Below are positions 9,424 through 19,477 of a stretch of 54,624 nt of DNA, one piece after another (the first letter of the stretch is position 1; every line of letters begins with the position of its first letter). A model generated the notes under the pieces. It saw only the letters and a list, made by a program, of their open reading frames with translations, made no database searches and had not been told where the DNA came from. This stretch comes from Streptococcus pseudopneumoniae ATCC BAA-960 = CCUG 49455 (GTDB taxonomy: Bacteria > Bacillota > Bacilli > Lactobacillales > Streptococcaceae), in NCBI RefSeq assembly GCF_002087075.1, contig NZ_MWSM01000015.1, forward strand, positions 1-54,624, given 5' to 3'. A program made the translations under genes and the position numbers.

Positions 9424-10286
9424 CTAGAACTCCCTCCATGCAATCTGACTAGGCTAGCAATGGTATCTGGCAAGTCTCTTCTTTTAACGATAGCATCCAC
9501 AAAGCCATGTTCCAATAGGAATTCTGCCTTTTGGAAATCCTCAGGCAAGCTTTCACGAACCGTATTTTCAATGACACGACGCCCAGCAAAACCGACCAAG
9601 CTCTGTGGTTCAGCCAGAATGATATCACCTTCCATAGCGAAAGAAGCTGTCACACCACCTGTCGTTGGATCTGTCAAAATGGTCAAGTAAAAGAGACCAG
9701 CATTTGAATGCCGTTTAACTGCTGCAGAGATCTTGGCCATCTGCATGAGACTCATGATTCCTTCCTGCATACGGGCTCCACCAGAGGCTGTGAAGAGGAC
9801 AACTGGCAATTTTTCGACAGTCGCATACTCAAACAAACGAGTGATTTTTTCACCTACAACCGTACCCATAGAAGCCATGATAAAGTTGGAATCCATAATC
9901 CCAAGAGCCACAGTCTGACCTTTTATAAGAGCTGTTCCTGTCACAACGGCTTCATCCAGACCTGTTTTTTCACGCATAGTTGCTAGTTTCTTTTGATAAC
10001 CAGGGAAATGCAAGGGATCCTTGCTTTCAATCCCTGTAAACAATTCCTTGAAGGTTCCCATATCAATCGTCAAAGCCAAGCGTTCTTGGGCAGAAATACG
10101 AAAGGTGTAGCTACAATGTGGACAGATACGCTCACTTCCCAGATCCTTCTGATAGATGGTATGCTTACAGCCTGGACACTGGGAAAATAATTCATCTGGA
10201 ACCTCTGGCTTAGCTTGAGGTTTTTCCCTAACCGAACGATTGGGATTGATTCGAATATACTTATCTTTTTTACTAAATAGAGCCAT
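9420..10286 (-). CDS. accD: Acetyl-CoA carboxylase carboxyltransferase subunit beta
   Basis: AccD is the zinc-ribbon partner of AccA. The 288-residue protein has the four-cysteine zinc site CPGC...CPHC near residues 37-59, then the crotonase-like carboxyltransferase fold ([27 protein letters not shown]). It lies between accC and accA in the operon, 36 nt after accC and overlapping accA by 4 nt, which suits the 1:1 carboxyltransferase stoichiometry. Intact and of normal length. Confidence 0.97.
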   Translation of the reverse strand: MALFSKKDKYIRINPNRSVREKPQAKPEVPDELFSQCPGCKHTIYQKDLGSERICPHCSYTFRISAQERLALTIDMGTFKELFTGIESKDPLHFPGYQKKLATMREKTGLDEAVVTGTALIKGQTVALGIMDSNFIMASMGTVVGEKITRLFEYATVEKLPVVLFTASGGARMQEGIMSLMQMAKISAAVKRHSNAGLFYLTILTDPTTGGVTASFAMEGDIILAEPQSLVGFAGRRVIENTVRESLPEDFQKAEFLLEHGFVDAIVKRRDLPDTIASLVRLHGGSSR

Positions 10287-10322
10287 TGATTCCCCTTTTC
10301 GGTTTAAACTCTTGAAGTCATT

Positions 10323-11690
10323 TTATTCTTTTTCTTGATATTTGGGTAAGAAGGTTTCCATTAAGAAGGAAGTATCGTAATCTCCAGCAATGACATTGCG
10401 ATCTGAAATGAGGTCAAGCTGGAAATCTGCATTGGTCTGCACCCCTTCAATCTCTAATTCATAGAGGGCACGTTGCATTTTCATCAAGGCATCAAAACGG
10501 TTTTCACCGTGTACGATGATTTTGGCAATCATACTATCATAATAAGGCGGAATGGTATAACCTGGATAAACTGCTGAATCCACGCGCAAGCCAACTCCAC
10601 CACTTGGTAGATAGAGATTAGTAATCTTACCTGGACTTGGAGCAAAGTTAAAGGCTGGATTTTCTGCATTGATACGACACTCGATGGCATGACCGCGTAG
10701 GACAATATCTTCTTGCTTAACAGACAGAGGTTGACCTGCCGCAATGCGAATCTGTTCCTTAACGATATCCACACCTGAAACAAATTCTGTTACTGGATGT
10801 TCTACTTGTACACGAGTATTCATTTCCATGAAATAGAAATTGCCACTGGCTTCATCAAGAAGAAACTCAATGGTCCCTGCATTTTCATAGCCAACAGACT
10901 CCGCCGCTCGAACAGCAGCAGAACCGATTTCATGACGCAGCGTTTTCCCGATTGCAATCGAAGGACTTTCTTCCAAAACCTTTTGGTTGTTCCGTTGTAG
11001 AGAACAATCCCGTTCCCCCAAGTGGATTACATTTCCGTGTTCATCTCCTAGAATTTGAACCTCGATGTGACGAGCTGGATAGATAACCCGTTCTATGTAC
11101 ATGGCACCATTGCCATAATTGGCCTTGGCTTCACTAGAGGCAGTTTCAAAGGCTGAAACAAGGTCTTCTGGTTTTTCAACCTTACGAATCCCTTTACCAC
11201 CACCACCTGCTGAAGCCTTGAGCATAACAGGATAGCCAATTTTTTCAGCAACAATCAAGGCCTCCTCAGAGTTATGCACTTCTCCACCTGAACCTGGAAT
11301 AACAGGCACACCAGCCTTAATCATCTGAGCACGCGCATTGATTTTGTCCCCCATCATATCCATAACATGACCAGATGGACCGATAAATTTGATGCCCACT
11401 TCTTCACACATAGTTGCAAATTTGGAATTTTCACTGAGAAACCCAAAACCGGGGTGAATGGCTTCTGCCTCAGTCAAGACTGCAGCTGATAGAACCGCAT
11501 TAATATTGAGATAAGACTCAGTTGCCTTACCAGGACCGATACAAACCGCTTCATCTGCCAAAAGCGTATGAAGGGCTTCCTTATCAGCAGTTGAATAGAC
11601 TGCTACGGTCGCAATCCCCAATTCACGCGCCGCACGGATAATACGAACCGCAATTTCACCACGATTGGCAATTAAAATTTTTCGAAACAT
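10323..11690 (-). CDS. accC: Biotin carboxylase subunit of acetyl-CoA carboxylase
   Basis: AccC carboxylates the biotin on AccB using ATP and bicarbonate. The 455-residue protein has the biotin-carboxylase N-terminus (FRKILIANRGEIAVRIIRAA), the ATP-grasp glycine loop KASAGGGGKGIRKV, the EMNTRVQVEHPVTE active-site block and ECRINAE. The ATG follows a GGAGG ribosome-binding site. It lies 11 nt after fabZ. Intact. Confidence 0.98.
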   Translation of the reverse strand: MFRKILIANRGEIAVRIIRAARELGIATVAVYSTADKEALHTLLADEAVCIGPGKATESYLNINAVLSAAVLTEAEAIHPGFGFLSENSKFATMCEEVGIKFIGPSGHVMDMMGDKINARAQMIKAGVPVIPGSGGEVHNSEEALIVAEKIGYPVMLKASAGGGGKGIRKVEKPEDLVSAFETASSEAKANYGNGAMYIERVIYPARHIEVQILGDEHGNVIHLGERDCSLQRNNQKVLEESPSIAIGKTLRHEIGSAAVRAAESVGYENAGTIEFLLDEASGNFYFMEMNTRVQVEHPVTEFVSGVDIVKEQIRIAAGQPLSVKQEDIVLRGHAIECRINAENPAFNFAPSPGKITNLYLPSGGVGLRVDSAVYPGYTIPPYYDSMIAKIIVHGENRFDALMKMQRALYELEIEGVQTNADFQLDLISDRNVIAGDYDTSFLMETFLPKYQEKE

Positions 11691-11701
11691 GGAGAACCTC
11701 C

Positions 11702-12124
11702 TTAGTTCCCAATTGCAAAGGTAAGAGTACCACTAGCTGCAAGCTTGCCATCCACTTCAGCCTTTGCTTCAACCACGGCTATGGTGCCACGACGTTTTAC
11801 AAAAGTCGCTGTCATAACCAATTGGTCGCCTGGTACAACTTGCTTCTTGAATTTGACCTTATCCATACCAGCGTAAAAGACCAGTTTTCCTTTATTTTCA
11901 GGTTTTGACAACTCCAACACACCAGCTGTTTGCGCCAAGGCTTCCATGATCAGAACACCTGGCATAACTGGGTATTGAGGAAAGTGACCGTTAAAGAAAG
12001 GCTCGTTGATGGTCACATTTTTTATGGCAACGATGGTATCCTCGCTCACTTCCAAGACACGATCCACTAGGAGCATAGGATAACGGTGGGGAAGGGCTTC
12101 TTTGATTCCTTGAATATCGATCAT
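11702..12124 (-). CDS. fabZ: 3-hydroxyacyl-[acyl-carrier-protein] dehydratase
   Basis: FabZ removes water from 3-hydroxyacyl-ACP to give trans-2-enoyl-ACP in each elongation cycle. The 140-residue hot-dog protein has the active-site histidine in [12 protein letters not shown] and the glutamate in LIMEALAQ. Its ATG overlaps the end of accB by 4 nt. Unsaturated fatty acids are made in this group by FabM isomerising the FabZ product, and fabM is also in the window; there is no fabA or fabB. Confidence 0.97.
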   Translation of the reverse strand: MIDIQGIKEALPHRYPMLLVDRVLEVSEDTIVAIKNVTINEPFFNGHFPQYPVMPGVLIMEALAQTAGVLELSKPENKGKLVFYAGMDKVKFKKQVVPGDQLVMTATFVKRRGTIAVVEAKAEVDGKLAASGTLTFAIGN

Positions 12125-12606
12125 TTGATTCGTACCAATCCTTTACCAAACTCAACCATTTCTTCGTTAGAAACGAGAATTTCCGTTACCACACCATCCT
12201 TAGGAGCTGGGATTTCATTCATGACTTTCATGGCTTCGATAATGACCAATGTTTGACCTTTTTTGACACTATCACCAACTGTAACGAAGGCAGGTTTATC
12301 TGGTCCAGCAGCCAAGTAAACCACTCCAACAAGTGGACTCTCTACAAGATTTCCCTCAGTAGCCACACTTGCTTCAGCTGGAGCTGGAACTTCTTCTGCT
12401 ACAGTCTCTGCTGGAGCAGATGTAGGAGCTACTGGACTCGGTGTTGCTAGAACGGGTGCTGGAGCGACTTGAGTTGCAACTTCAGGCACAGGTCTCGCTT
12501 CATTCTTGCTAAACTGCAACTCATCCGTCCCATTTTTATAAGAAAATTCTCTCAAACTTGACTGGTCAAATTGAGTCATCAAGTCTTTAATATCGTTTAA
12601 ATTCAT
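12121..12606 (-). CDS. accB: Biotin carboxyl carrier protein of acetyl-CoA carboxylase
   Basis: AccB carries the biotin that shuttles carboxylate between AccC and AccA/AccD. The 161-residue protein has a short helical N-terminus, a long Pro/Ala-rich linker (about residues 38-83) and a C-terminal biotinyl domain with the EAMKVMNE motif, the biotinylated lysine being K127. It sits 2 nt after fabF and overlaps fabZ by 4 nt. The linker of Ala-Pro repeats is typical. Confidence 0.96.
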   Translation of the reverse strand: MNLNDIKDLMTQFDQSSLREFSYKNGTDELQFSKNEARPVPEVATQVAPAPVLATPSPVAPTSAPAETVAEEVPAPAEASVATEGNLVESPLVGVVYLAAGPDKPAFVTVGDSVKKGQTLVIIEAMKVMNEIPAPKDGVVTEILVSNEEMVEFGKGLVRIK

Positions 12607-12608
12607 AC

Positions 12609-13844
12609 TTATCTATTCTCCCAACGTTTGAAAGCAAGAACTGCATTGTGGCCTCCAAAACCAAAAGTATTTGAAATAGCGTATGGAATTTCTTTCTCCA
12701 AGCCTTGTCCATAAACGACATTAGCTTCGATATAATCTGATACTTCACTTGTCCCAGCTGTCATTGGTACAAAGTTATGACGCATAGCTTCGATGGTGAC
12801 GATAGCTTCTACTGCACCCGCAGCCCCCAGCAAATGTCCTGTAAAAGACTTGGTTGATGATACAGGTACTTCCTTACCAAGAACAGCTACGATAGCACCA
12901 CTTTCTCCTTTTTCATTGGCAGGAGTTGACGTTCCGTGAGCATTGACATAGGCTACTTGCTCTGGAGAAATCTCAGCTTCTTCCAAGGCTAGTTTGATGG
13001 CCTTGATAGCTCCCTGACCTTCTGGATGTGGAGAAGTCATGTGGTAGGCATCACAAGTATTTCCGTAACCAACCACTTCAGCCAGGATAGTAGCTCCACG
13101 TTTTTCAGCGTGTTCAAGACTTTCTAGAACCAACATCCCTGAACCTTCACCCATAACAAACCCATTGCGATCCTTATCAAATGGGATCGAAGCACGAGTT
13201 GGATCCTCTGTAGTAGAGAGAGCTGTTAAGGCTTGGAAACCAGCGATGGCAAAAGGTGTGATAGAAGCTTCTGTTCCTCCCACCAACATCACATCTTGGA
13301 AACCAAACTTAATAGAGCGGAAGGCATCCCCAATCGCATCATTTGATGAAGAGCAGGCAGTATTGATAGATTTACAAACACCGTTTGCACCAAAACGCAT
13401 GGCTACATTCCCAGAAGCCATATTTGGTAAAGCTTTTGGAAGAGTCATTGGTTTGACACGTTTGGGCCCTTTTTCATGAAGGCGAAGTACCTGATCTTCA
13501 ATTTCCTTGATTCCACCAATACCAGATGCAACGATAACACCAAAACGATCCCTATTAAGAGCCTCTACATCAAGATTGGCATGATTTACAGCCTCTTGGG
13601 CTGCATACAAGGCATATAAAGAATAGTTATCAAAACGGTTGGTATCTTTTTTTACAAAGTATTTATCGAACGGAAAATCTTGGATTTCTGCCGCATTATG
13701 CACATCAAAATCACTATGATCAAATTTTGTAATGCCACCAATGCCGATTTTCCCAGTTGCTAAACTATTCCAAAATTCTTCTGGTGTATTTCCGATTGGA
13801 GATGTTACTCCATAACCTGTTACCACTACTCGATTTAGTTTCAT
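12609..13844 (-). CDS. fabF: 3-oxoacyl-[acyl-carrier-protein] synthase II
   Basis: FabF condenses malonyl-ACP with acyl-ACP in chain elongation. The protein has the Cys-His-His triad in TACSSS, NAHGTSTPANE and TGHLLGAAGA. I start at the ATG at 13844 (MKLNRVVVTGYG, 411 residues); the frame extends three codons upstream to a GTG, but that GTG is the core of the AGAGGTG ribosome-binding site. It follows fabG by 21 nt and is followed closely by accB. Confidence 0.96.
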   Translation of the reverse strand: MKLNRVVVTGYGVTSPIGNTPEEFWNSLATGKIGIGGITKFDHSDFDVHNAAEIQDFPFDKYFVKKDTNRFDNYSLYALYAAQEAVNHANLDVEALNRDRFGVIVASGIGGIKEIEDQVLRLHEKGPKRVKPMTLPKALPNMASGNVAMRFGANGVCKSINTACSSSNDAIGDAFRSIKFGFQDVMLVGGTEASITPFAIAGFQALTALSTTEDPTRASIPFDKDRNGFVMGEGSGMLVLESLEHAEKRGATILAEVVGYGNTCDAYHMTSPHPEGQGAIKAIKLALEEAEISPEQVAYVNAHGTSTPANEKGESGAIVAVLGKEVPVSSTKSFTGHLLGAAGAVEAIVTIEAMRHNFVPMTAGTSEVSDYIEANVVYGQGLEKEIPYAISNTFGFGGHNAVLAFKRWENR

Positions 13845-13865
13845 TCTTTTCACCTCTAGCTTTCG

Positions 13866-14597
13866 CTACATACTTAAGCCACCATCAATGGCAACCACTT
13901 GACCAGTTAGATAATCTTGGCCTGCTAAAAATACTGTCAAATCTGCAACCTGCTCTGCCTGCCCAAATTCTTTCATCGGAATCTGAGCTAGTGTAGCTTC
14001 CTTAATCTTATCTGATAAGATAGCTGTCATATCAGACTCAATCATTCCTGGAGCAATCACATTGACTCGTATATTCCGACTAGCAACTTCACGTGCCACA
14101 GACTTGGTAAAGCCAATCAAGCCAGCCTTAGAAGCAGCATAGTTAGCTTGACCAATATTCCCCATCAAACCAACAACACTAGACATATTAATGATAGCAC
14201 CTTCTCTAGCTTTCATCATCGGTTTCAAGACTGATTGTGTCATATTAAAGGCACCAGTCAGATTGACCTTGAGCACTTTTTCAAAATCTGCTTCTGTCAT
14301 CTTGAGCATAAGAGTATCTTGGGTAATCCCTGCATTGTTGACCAAAACATCTACTGAACCCAGTTCTGCAATAGCTTGATCAATCATACGCTTAGCGTCT
14401 GCAAAATCTGATACATCTCCTGAAATGGGAACCACCTTGATACCATAGTTTGAAAACTCAGCGAGCAATTCTTCTGAGATTGCCCCACGACTGTTTAAGA
14501 CAATGTTGGCTCCTGCTTGAGCAAACTTGTGGGCGATGGCAAGACCAATTCCACGACTCGAACCTGTAATAAAGATATTTTTATGTTCTAGTTTCAT
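13866..14597 (-). CDS. fabG: 3-oxoacyl-[acyl-carrier-protein] reductase
   Basis: FabG reduces 3-oxoacyl-ACP with NADPH. The 243-residue short-chain dehydrogenase has the cofactor loop TGSSRGIGLAIA, NNAG, the catalytic serine in NMSSVVG and the YAASK Tyr-Lys pair, ending in DGGLSM. It lies between fabD and fabF as in other streptococci. A GAAAGGAAA ribosome-binding site precedes the ATG. Confidence 0.97.
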   Translation of the reverse strand: MKLEHKNIFITGSSRGIGLAIAHKFAQAGANIVLNSRGAISEELLAEFSNYGIKVVPISGDVSDFADAKRMIDQAIAELGSVDVLVNNAGITQDTLMLKMTEADFEKVLKVNLTGAFNMTQSVLKPMMKAREGAIINMSSVVGLMGNIGQANYAASKAGLIGFTKSVAREVASRNIRVNVIAPGMIESDMTAILSDKIKEATLAQIPMKEFGQAEQVADLTVFLAGQDYLTGQVVAIDGGLSM

Positions 14598-14630
14598 TTT
14601 TTTCCTTTCAAAACTTCTACTTATTTTAGC

Positions 14631-15551
14631 CTATTTCTCTAAAAGTGCTACTAAACTCGCTTGATCTTCCACATGAGCTAAGTGAGCAGTTTGATCAATT
14701 TTTTTAACAAAGCCTGACAAGACTTTCCCCGGTCCAATCTCGATAAAGTTGCTTATGCCTGCTTCTTGCATGACCCCAATACTTTCATAGAAACGAACGG
14801 GTTCCTTGACCTGACGCGTCAAGAGCTGAGCAATGTCCTCTTTTTGCATCACAGCAGCTTCTGTATTGCCGACTAGGGGACAAGTAAAATCTGAAAAACT
14901 TACCTGAGCTAGAGTTTCAGCTAGTTTCTGGCTAGCTGGCTCAAGGAGAGCGGTGTGAAAGGGACCTGACACCTTAAGAGGAATCAAGCGTTTGGCACCT
15001 GCTTCTTGCAAAAGTTCAACCGCTCGATCAACTGCAACCACTTCTCCAGCAATGACGATTTGTGCAGATGTGTTATAGTTGGCTGGAGTAACCACTCCAA
15101 GTTCAGAAGCTTTTTGACAGGCTTCTTCAATGACCTCTACTGGCGTATTGAGAACTGCTACCATCTTGCCAGAGTCAGCAGGAGCCGCATCTTCCATATA
15201 GGCTCCACGCTTAGCTACCAAGGCAACCGCATCTTCAAAATCCAAGGCGCCGCTTGCCACCAAGGCAGAGTATTCTCCAAGAGATAAACCAGCAACCATA
15301 TCAGGCTGATAGCCCTTTTCTTGCAATAAACGGTAGATAGCAACCGAAGTCGCTAGAATGGCTGGTTGCGTATAGCGGGTCTGATTGAGTTTGTCTTCTT
15401 CCCTATCGATGAGATAACGCAAATCATAACCGAGCACCTGACTCGCTCGATCAATCGTTTCTTTGACAATAGGGTAGTGATCATAGAGATCCCGTCCCAC
15501 CCCTAGATACTGGGCACCTTGACCAGCAAATAAAAAGGCTGTTTTAGTCAT
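14631..15551 (-). CDS. fabD: Malonyl-CoA:ACP transacylase
   Basis: FabD moves the malonyl group from CoA to ACP. The 306-residue protein starts TKTAFLFAGQGAQY and has the nucleophile elbow GLSLGEYSAL with its serine, plus the catalytic histidine in SGPFHTALL. Its start overlaps the end of fabK by 8 nt, suggesting coupled translation. Confidence 0.97.
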   Translation of the reverse strand: MTKTAFLFAGQGAQYLGVGRDLYDHYPIVKETIDRASQVLGYDLRYLIDREEDKLNQTRYTQPAILATSVAIYRLLQEKGYQPDMVAGLSLGEYSALVASGALDFEDAVALVAKRGAYMEDAAPADSGKMVAVLNTPVEVIEEACQKASELGVVTPANYNTSAQIVIAGEVVAVDRAVELLQEAGAKRLIPLKVSGPFHTALLEPASQKLAETLAQVSFSDFTCPLVGNTEAAVMQKEDIAQLLTRQVKEPVRFYESIGVMQEAGISNFIEIGPGKVLSGFVKKIDQTAHLAHVEDQASLVALLEK

Positions 15552-16518
15552 TTCTTACAACTCCTGCCCAGCGAGAGGCTTCTTCTTGAATTTTCTTAGC
15601 TGCTCCGTAATACAAATCTTTTAGGATTTCTTCAGCTGTTTCTTCTTTAGAAACAAGCCCTGCGATTTGACCTGCCATGATAGAGCCACCATCCACATCA
15701 CCGTGAACAACTGCTTTGGCTAGGGCGCCTGCTCCCATTTGTTCAAAGATTTCTAAATCAGGATCTTCCTGCTTAAAGGCATCTTTTTCAGCCAGTTCAA
15801 AATCTCTAGTCAACTGATTTTTAATAGCACGAACAGCATGACCAAAGTGCTGAGCTGAAATCGTAGTATCAATATCCCTTGCTTTTAAAATTTTCTCCTT
15901 GTAGTTTGGATGGGCATTCGACTCTTTTGCAACTACAAACCGTGTCCCCACCTGTACAGCCTCTGCACCTAGCATAAAGCCAGCCGCAGCACCTTCACCA
16001 TCCGCAATTCCTCCTGCAGCAATAACAGGAATAGATACAGCTGTGGCTACCTGTCGCACCAAGGTCATGGTTGTTAATTTACCGATATGCCCCCCAGCTT
16101 CCATTCCTTCTGCAATAACAGCGTCTGCACCGATTTTTTCCATGCGTTTAGCTAAAGCAACACTAGGAACGACAGGAATAACGATTATCCCAGCTTCATG
16201 GAAACGTTCCATGTATTTACCAGGATTTCCTGCACCTGTTGTCACTACCTTAACACCTTCCTCGATAACGAGATCTACAATATCTTCCACAAAGGGAGAC
16301 AAGAGCATGATGTTGACACCAAAGGGTTTATCCGTCAATGATTTGATCTTATCAATATTTGCCTTGACAACTTCTTTCGGGGCATTTCCCCCACCGATAA
16401 TCCCTAGTCCTCCAGCTTTAGAAACAGCCCCTGCCAAATCACCATCAGCAACCCAAGCCATTCCTCCTTGAAAGATAGGATAATCAATGTTCAATAATTC
16501 TGTAATACGCGTTTTCAT
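15544..16518 (-). CDS. fabK: FMN-dependent enoyl-ACP reductase II
   Basis: FabK catalyses the last reduction of each elongation cycle with FMN and NADH; it replaces FabI and is known for triclosan insensitivity. The 324-residue TIM-barrel protein belongs to the nitronate monooxygenase/FabK superfamily, with FQGGMAWVADGDLAGAVS at the N-terminus and IAAGGIADGEG and QVGTRFV in the flavin site. A BOX element and its own FabT-like operator separate it from acpP, so it can probably be transcribed from a separate promoter. Confidence 0.97.
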   Translation of the reverse strand: MKTRITELLNIDYPIFQGGMAWVADGDLAGAVSKAGGLGIIGGGNAPKEVVKANIDKIKSLTDKPFGVNIMLLSPFVEDIVDLVIEEGVKVVTTGAGNPGKYMERFHEAGIIVIPVVPSVALAKRMEKIGADAVIAEGMEAGGHIGKLTTMTLVRQVATAVSIPVIAAGGIADGEGAAAGFMLGAEAVQVGTRFVVAKESNAHPNYKEKILKARDIDTTISAQHFGHAVRAIKNQLTRDFELAEKDAFKQEDPDLEIFEQMGAGALAKAVVHGDVDGGSIMAGQIAGLVSKEETAEEILKDLYYGAAKKIQEEASRWAGVVRND

Positions 16519-16564
16519 AGTGCCTCCATCGTTTCTTGCTTACGTAATAGTTCGATACTGTCAT

Positions 16565-16581
16565 AATTTGACAATCAAACT
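16565..16581. promoter_or_regulatory. FabT operator upstream of fabK
   Basis: AATTTGACAATCAAACT matches the palindromic FabT consensus AnTTTGAnnnTCAAAnT at every defined position. It lies 47 nt before the fabK start codon, within the region expected to hold its promoter. FabT with acyl-ACP as co-repressor is known to repress these genes. Confidence 0.85.
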
Positions 16582-16635
16582 ATTACCTAAACAAGAGGGA
16601 GCGGGTTTCCCTACTCCTTCTATCTATATTCTGCT

Positions 16636-16743
16636 TATACTCTTCGAAAATCAAATTCAAACCACGTCAGCGTCACCTTGCCGTACTCAAGTACAGCCTG
16701 CGGCTAGCTTCCTAGTTTGCTCTTTGATTTTCATTGAGTATTA
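16636..16743 (-). repeat. BOX element (A-C type) between acpP and fabK
   Basis: A short BOX of 108 bp, from TATACTCTTCG to GAGTATTA, lacking boxB. The terminal TTA (16741-16743) is the complement of the acpP stop codon. It is transcribed as part of any acpP-fabK read-through mRNA. Confidence 0.92.
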
Positions 16744-16965
16744 TTTTGTTTGCTCTTCAACGTAGGCAACCAAGTCACCAACTGTTTTCAAGTCATCTTT
16801 TGCTTCGATTTGGATATCAAAAGCATCTTCGATTTCTGAGATTACTTGGAACAAGTCCAATGAATCAGCGTCCAAATCATCAAAAGTTGATTCAAGTGTT
16901 ACTTCTGATGCATCTTTTCCAAGTTCTTCAACGATAATTTCTTGTACTTTTTCAAATACTGCCAT
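16741..16965 (-). CDS. acpP: Acyl carrier protein
   Basis: ACP carries the growing acyl chain as a phosphopantetheine thioester. The 74-residue acidic protein has the DADSLDLF motif with the modified serine at S35. Another ACP-like gene may exist elsewhere, but its place between fabH and fabK marks this as the fatty-acid ACP. An AAAGGAG ribosome-binding site precedes the ATG. The coding strand ends CAAACAAAATAATACTC: the stop codon TAA is the first three bases of the BOX. Confidence 0.97.
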   Translation of the reverse strand: MAVFEKVQEIIVEELGKDASEVTLESTFDDLDADSLDLFQVISEIEDAFDIQIEAKDDLKTVGDLVAYVEEQTK

Positions 16966-17023
16966 GATAGGACTCCTTTAAAATAAATAGTTTTTTATAA
17001 CAATGTGTTCACCACATGATTAC

Positions 17024-17998
17024 CTAAATTGTAAGAATGAGCGTGCCCCAGGTCAAGCCTCCACCGAAGCCTGATAGAAGAACAGTCTGGCTACCATCTA
17101 AAGGGATGAGACCTTGTTCTACACACTCTGAAAGTAAAATCGGGATACTGGCTGCACTGGTATTGCCATATTCCATCATATTGGCTGGAAGTTTGTCTCG
17201 GTCAACACCAATTTTTCTAGCCATCTTATCCAAAATACGGATATTAGCCTGATGCAATAGCAGATAATCCAAGTCTGTCGCCTCTATAGGAGATTCTTCA
17301 ATAGTCTGCTTGATAGACTTGGCTACATCTCGAATGGCAAAATCAAAGACTGCGCGTCCATCCATCTTCAAAAATGAATCTGCACTTTCTTGATCTGAAA
17401 ATGGAGAATGCAAACCTGAATGCCCATAAGTTAAACACTCACTGCGACTTCCATCGCTATTGAGACTCTCAGCTAAGAAATTCTCTTGCTCGCTAGCTTC
17501 TAACAAGACACCACCAGCACCATCTCCAAACAACACAGCTGTTGATCGATCCGACCAATCGACTGCCTTAGAGAGGGTTTCACTACCAATCACCAAGCCT
17601 TTTTGAAAGCGACCAGAAGCGATAAACTTTTCAGCAGTTGAAAGAGCAAATACAAATCCACTGCAAGCCGCGGTTAAGTCAAAAGCAAAGGCTTTATTAG
17701 CACCAATATTAGCTTGAACACGAGCAGCTGTAGAGGGCATCATCGAATCTGGAGTAATGGTAGCTAGGATGATAAAATCCAGTTCCTCTCCTATTATTCC
17801 AGCTTTTGCCATCAGTTTCTTAGCAACTTCCGTAGCCAAATCACTGGTAGATTCTGTTCTTGAAATATGCCTTTGTCGTATTCCCGTTCGACTTGAAATC
17901 CACTCATCATTGGTATCCATAATCTGAGCCAAGTCGTGATTTGTAACCACTTGCTCTGGCACATAATGAGCAACCTGGCTTATTTTTGCAAAAGCCAT
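17024..17998 (-). CDS. fabH: 3-oxoacyl-[acyl-carrier-protein] synthase III
   Basis: FabH starts each chain by condensing acetyl-CoA with malonyl-ACP. The 324-residue thiolase-fold protein has the catalytic cysteine in [12 protein letters not shown], the histidine in LLHQANIRI and the asparagine in GNTSAASIP. Its ATG overlaps the fabT stop codon by one base (TAATG), so both are translated from the same mRNA. Confidence 0.97.
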   Translation of the reverse strand: MAFAKISQVAHYVPEQVVTNHDLAQIMDTNDEWISSRTGIRQRHISRTESTSDLATEVAKKLMAKAGIIGEELDFIILATITPDSMMPSTAARVQANIGANKAFAFDLTAACSGFVFALSTAEKFIASGRFQKGLVIGSETLSKAVDWSDRSTAVLFGDGAGGVLLEASEQENFLAESLNSDGSRSECLTYGHSGLHSPFSDQESADSFLKMDGRAVFDFAIRDVAKSIKQTIEESPIEATDLDYLLLHQANIRILDKMARKIGVDRDKLPANMMEYGNTSAASIPILLSECVEQGLIPLDGSQTVLLSGFGGGLTWGTLILTI

Positions 17999-18432
17999 TA
18001 TTTCAAATCCTCCAAAAATTGGTAAAGATTAGTCAACCCTTTGCTCATAACATCAATTTCTTCCTCGCTCATGCCATCAATAATTTTTTCTACCATGGCC
18101 TTGTGGAAGCGTTTATGCAGTCTATGGATCAAGCGCCCCTTCTTTGTCAAATGCAGATGCACCACACGACGATCCTGTTCTGACCGAACTCGCTCAATGT
18201 ATCCCTTACGCTCTAAATTGTTCAAACTTGTCGTAACAGTTCCAAGAGTTACCATCAACTCTTTTGACACTTGACTTGGAGTCACATCTGGAGCCTTACC
18301 GATGACATCAATCGTATGCATTTCTTTGATGGAGATATCCTTAAAACGACTACCTCTCAAGTTCACTTCCTCAATTACAAGGACATTGTTAAATATAGAT
18401 GTTAAATATTCATTGATTCGTTGGTAGTCCAT
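17998..18432 (-). CDS. fabT: MarR-family fatty-acid repressor FabT
   Basis: FabT represses the fatty-acid genes, with long-chain acyl-ACP as co-repressor, and lets the cell save synthesis when host lipids are available. The 144-residue winged-helix protein has the MarR recognition region [28 protein letters not shown] split over residues 49-77 and the wing [13 protein letters not shown]. It lies downstream of fabM, the usual place in streptococci, and has its own promoter with a FabT-like site, implying autoregulation. Point mutations in fabT are common in laboratory strains; this copy has no truncation. Confidence 0.95.
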   Translation of the reverse strand: MDYQRINEYLTSIFNNVLVIEEVNLRGSRFKDISIKEMHTIDVIGKAPDVTPSQVSKELMVTLGTVTTSLNNLERKGYIERVRSEQDRRVVHLHLTKKGRLIHRLHKRFHKAMVEKIIDGMSEEEIDVMSKGLTNLYQFLEDLK

Positions 18433-18458
18433 TTTTCATATCCCTCCTTCTTCAAAAA

Positions 18459-18475
18459 AATTTTACAATCAAAAC
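18459..18475. promoter_or_regulatory. Candidate FabT operator in the fabT leader
   Basis: On the minus strand GTTTTGATTGTAAAATT resembles AnTTTGAnnnTCAAAnT with two mismatches. It lies just downstream of the expected transcription start of the fabT promoter and could block elongation or open-complex formation. Confidence 0.5.
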
Positions 18476-18489
18476 ATTTGACAGAAAGA

Positions 18490-18518
18490 ATTATATCAAA
18501 ATTCAAAGAATGATGCAA
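18490..18518 (-). promoter_or_regulatory. fabT promoter
   Basis: On the minus strand TTGCAT, a 17-nt spacer and TATAAT, with a TGA extended -10. The -10 is at 18490-18495 and the -35 at 18513-18518, between fabM and fabT. Confidence 0.8.
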
Positions 18519-18525
18519 GTATTTT

Positions 18526-19311
18526 TTATTTTCCTGTAAATTTAGGTCTTCTTCTCTCCGAATGAGCTCGCACTCCTTCTTTGAAATCCTCTGTTTGAGC
18601 TAAGGATTTCTGTAGGTTCAGTTCTAAAGTAGCGTAACCCTGCCAGTCTTTAAACTGGCTCTCCCAAACCAACTTCTTAATGGCAGCATAGGAATTACTT
18701 GAAGCACGTCTTAATTTTTTAAGAAGCTGTTCTCTCGTCTTTTCAAGTTTTTCAGCTTCAGAAACGCGGTAAACCAACCCCCATTCTAGGGCTTTTTCTG
18801 CCGTTAAAGCCTCTCCTGTCATAGCTAATTGAGCAGCACGCGTCACACCGATACTGCGGCTCAAGAGATGAATTCCCCCTGCATCTGGAGCCAAACCAAC
18901 ACCAACAAAGGCTTGGATAAACTTAGCCTTATCCGTCGCCAAACAGAAATCTGCCGCAACAGCCATATTCGCTGCGGCACCTGCAACAGCACCGTCAACT
19001 TCCATTAAAACAGGTTTGGCTATTTGCTTGATTTTATAAGAAATCGTATTGACCAACTCTGCGATTTTTGTCAATGATGGAATATCATCCTCATCCACTG
19101 CCCGCTTCATCTCTACCAAATCTCCCCCAACTGAGAAGACCTTTCCATTGGCATTGATTAAGATAAAATGCACAGCTGGATTTTCTTCTGCCAGAGTCAA
19201 GGCTTCTAAGATCTCCTCACACATGGGAATATGGAAACCATTAGCGACATCAGGACGGTTTAAAGTAATAATTGCCAAATCCTCTTCAAGCTGATAAATA
19301 ATATGTTCCAT
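18526..19311 (-). CDS. fabM: trans-2,cis-3-decenoyl-ACP isomerase
   Basis: FabM isomerises trans-2-decenoyl-ACP to the cis-3 form, which is elongated by FabF to make the unsaturated fatty acids of streptococcal membranes. The 261-residue crotonase-fold protein has the oxyanion-hole stretches [17 protein letters not shown] and [15 protein letters not shown]. By sequence it would be called an enoyl-CoA hydratase; its place at the head of the fab cluster supports FabM. Its leader contains a complete BOX element between promoter and start codon. Ribosome-binding site AAAGGAG. Confidence 0.9.
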   Translation of the reverse strand: MEHIIYQLEEDLAIITLNRPDVANGFHIPMCEEILEALTLAEENPAVHFILINANGKVFSVGGDLVEMKRAVDEDDIPSLTKIAELVNTISYKIKQIAKPVLMEVDGAVAGAAANMAVAADFCLATDKAKFIQAFVGVGLAPDAGGIHLLSRSIGVTRAAQLAMTGEALTAEKALEWGLVYRVSEAEKLEKTREQLLKKLRRASSNSYAAIKKLVWESQFKDWQGYATLELNLQKSLAQTEDFKEGVRAHSERRRPKFTGK

Positions 19312-19340
19312 CTGGACTCCTTTTTATTTTATAAGAAGTT

Positions 19341-19456
19341 TATACTCTTCGAAAATCTCTTCAAACTACGTCAACTTCCATCTGCAACCTCAAAGCAGTG
19401 CTTTGAGCTGACTACGGCTAGCTTCCTAGTTTGCTCTTTGATTTTCATTGAGTATT
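19341..19456 (-). repeat. BOX element (A-C type) in the fabM leader
   Basis: A 116-bp BOX from TATACTCTTCG to TGAGTATT; unlike the other six copies its right end continues TTG instead of TTA. It lies between the fabM promoter and the fabM ATG and is therefore part of the 5' untranslated RNA. Confidence 0.92.
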
Positions 19457-19460
19457 GAAT

Positions 19461-19477
19461 TATTTTATTTTCAAAGT
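19461..19477. promoter_or_regulatory. Candidate FabT operator overlapping fabM -10
   Basis: The minus strand reads ACTTTGAAAATAAAATA, two mismatches from AnTTTGAnnnTCAAAnT. It overlaps the edge of the fabM -10 hexamer, a good position for repression. Confidence 0.5.
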
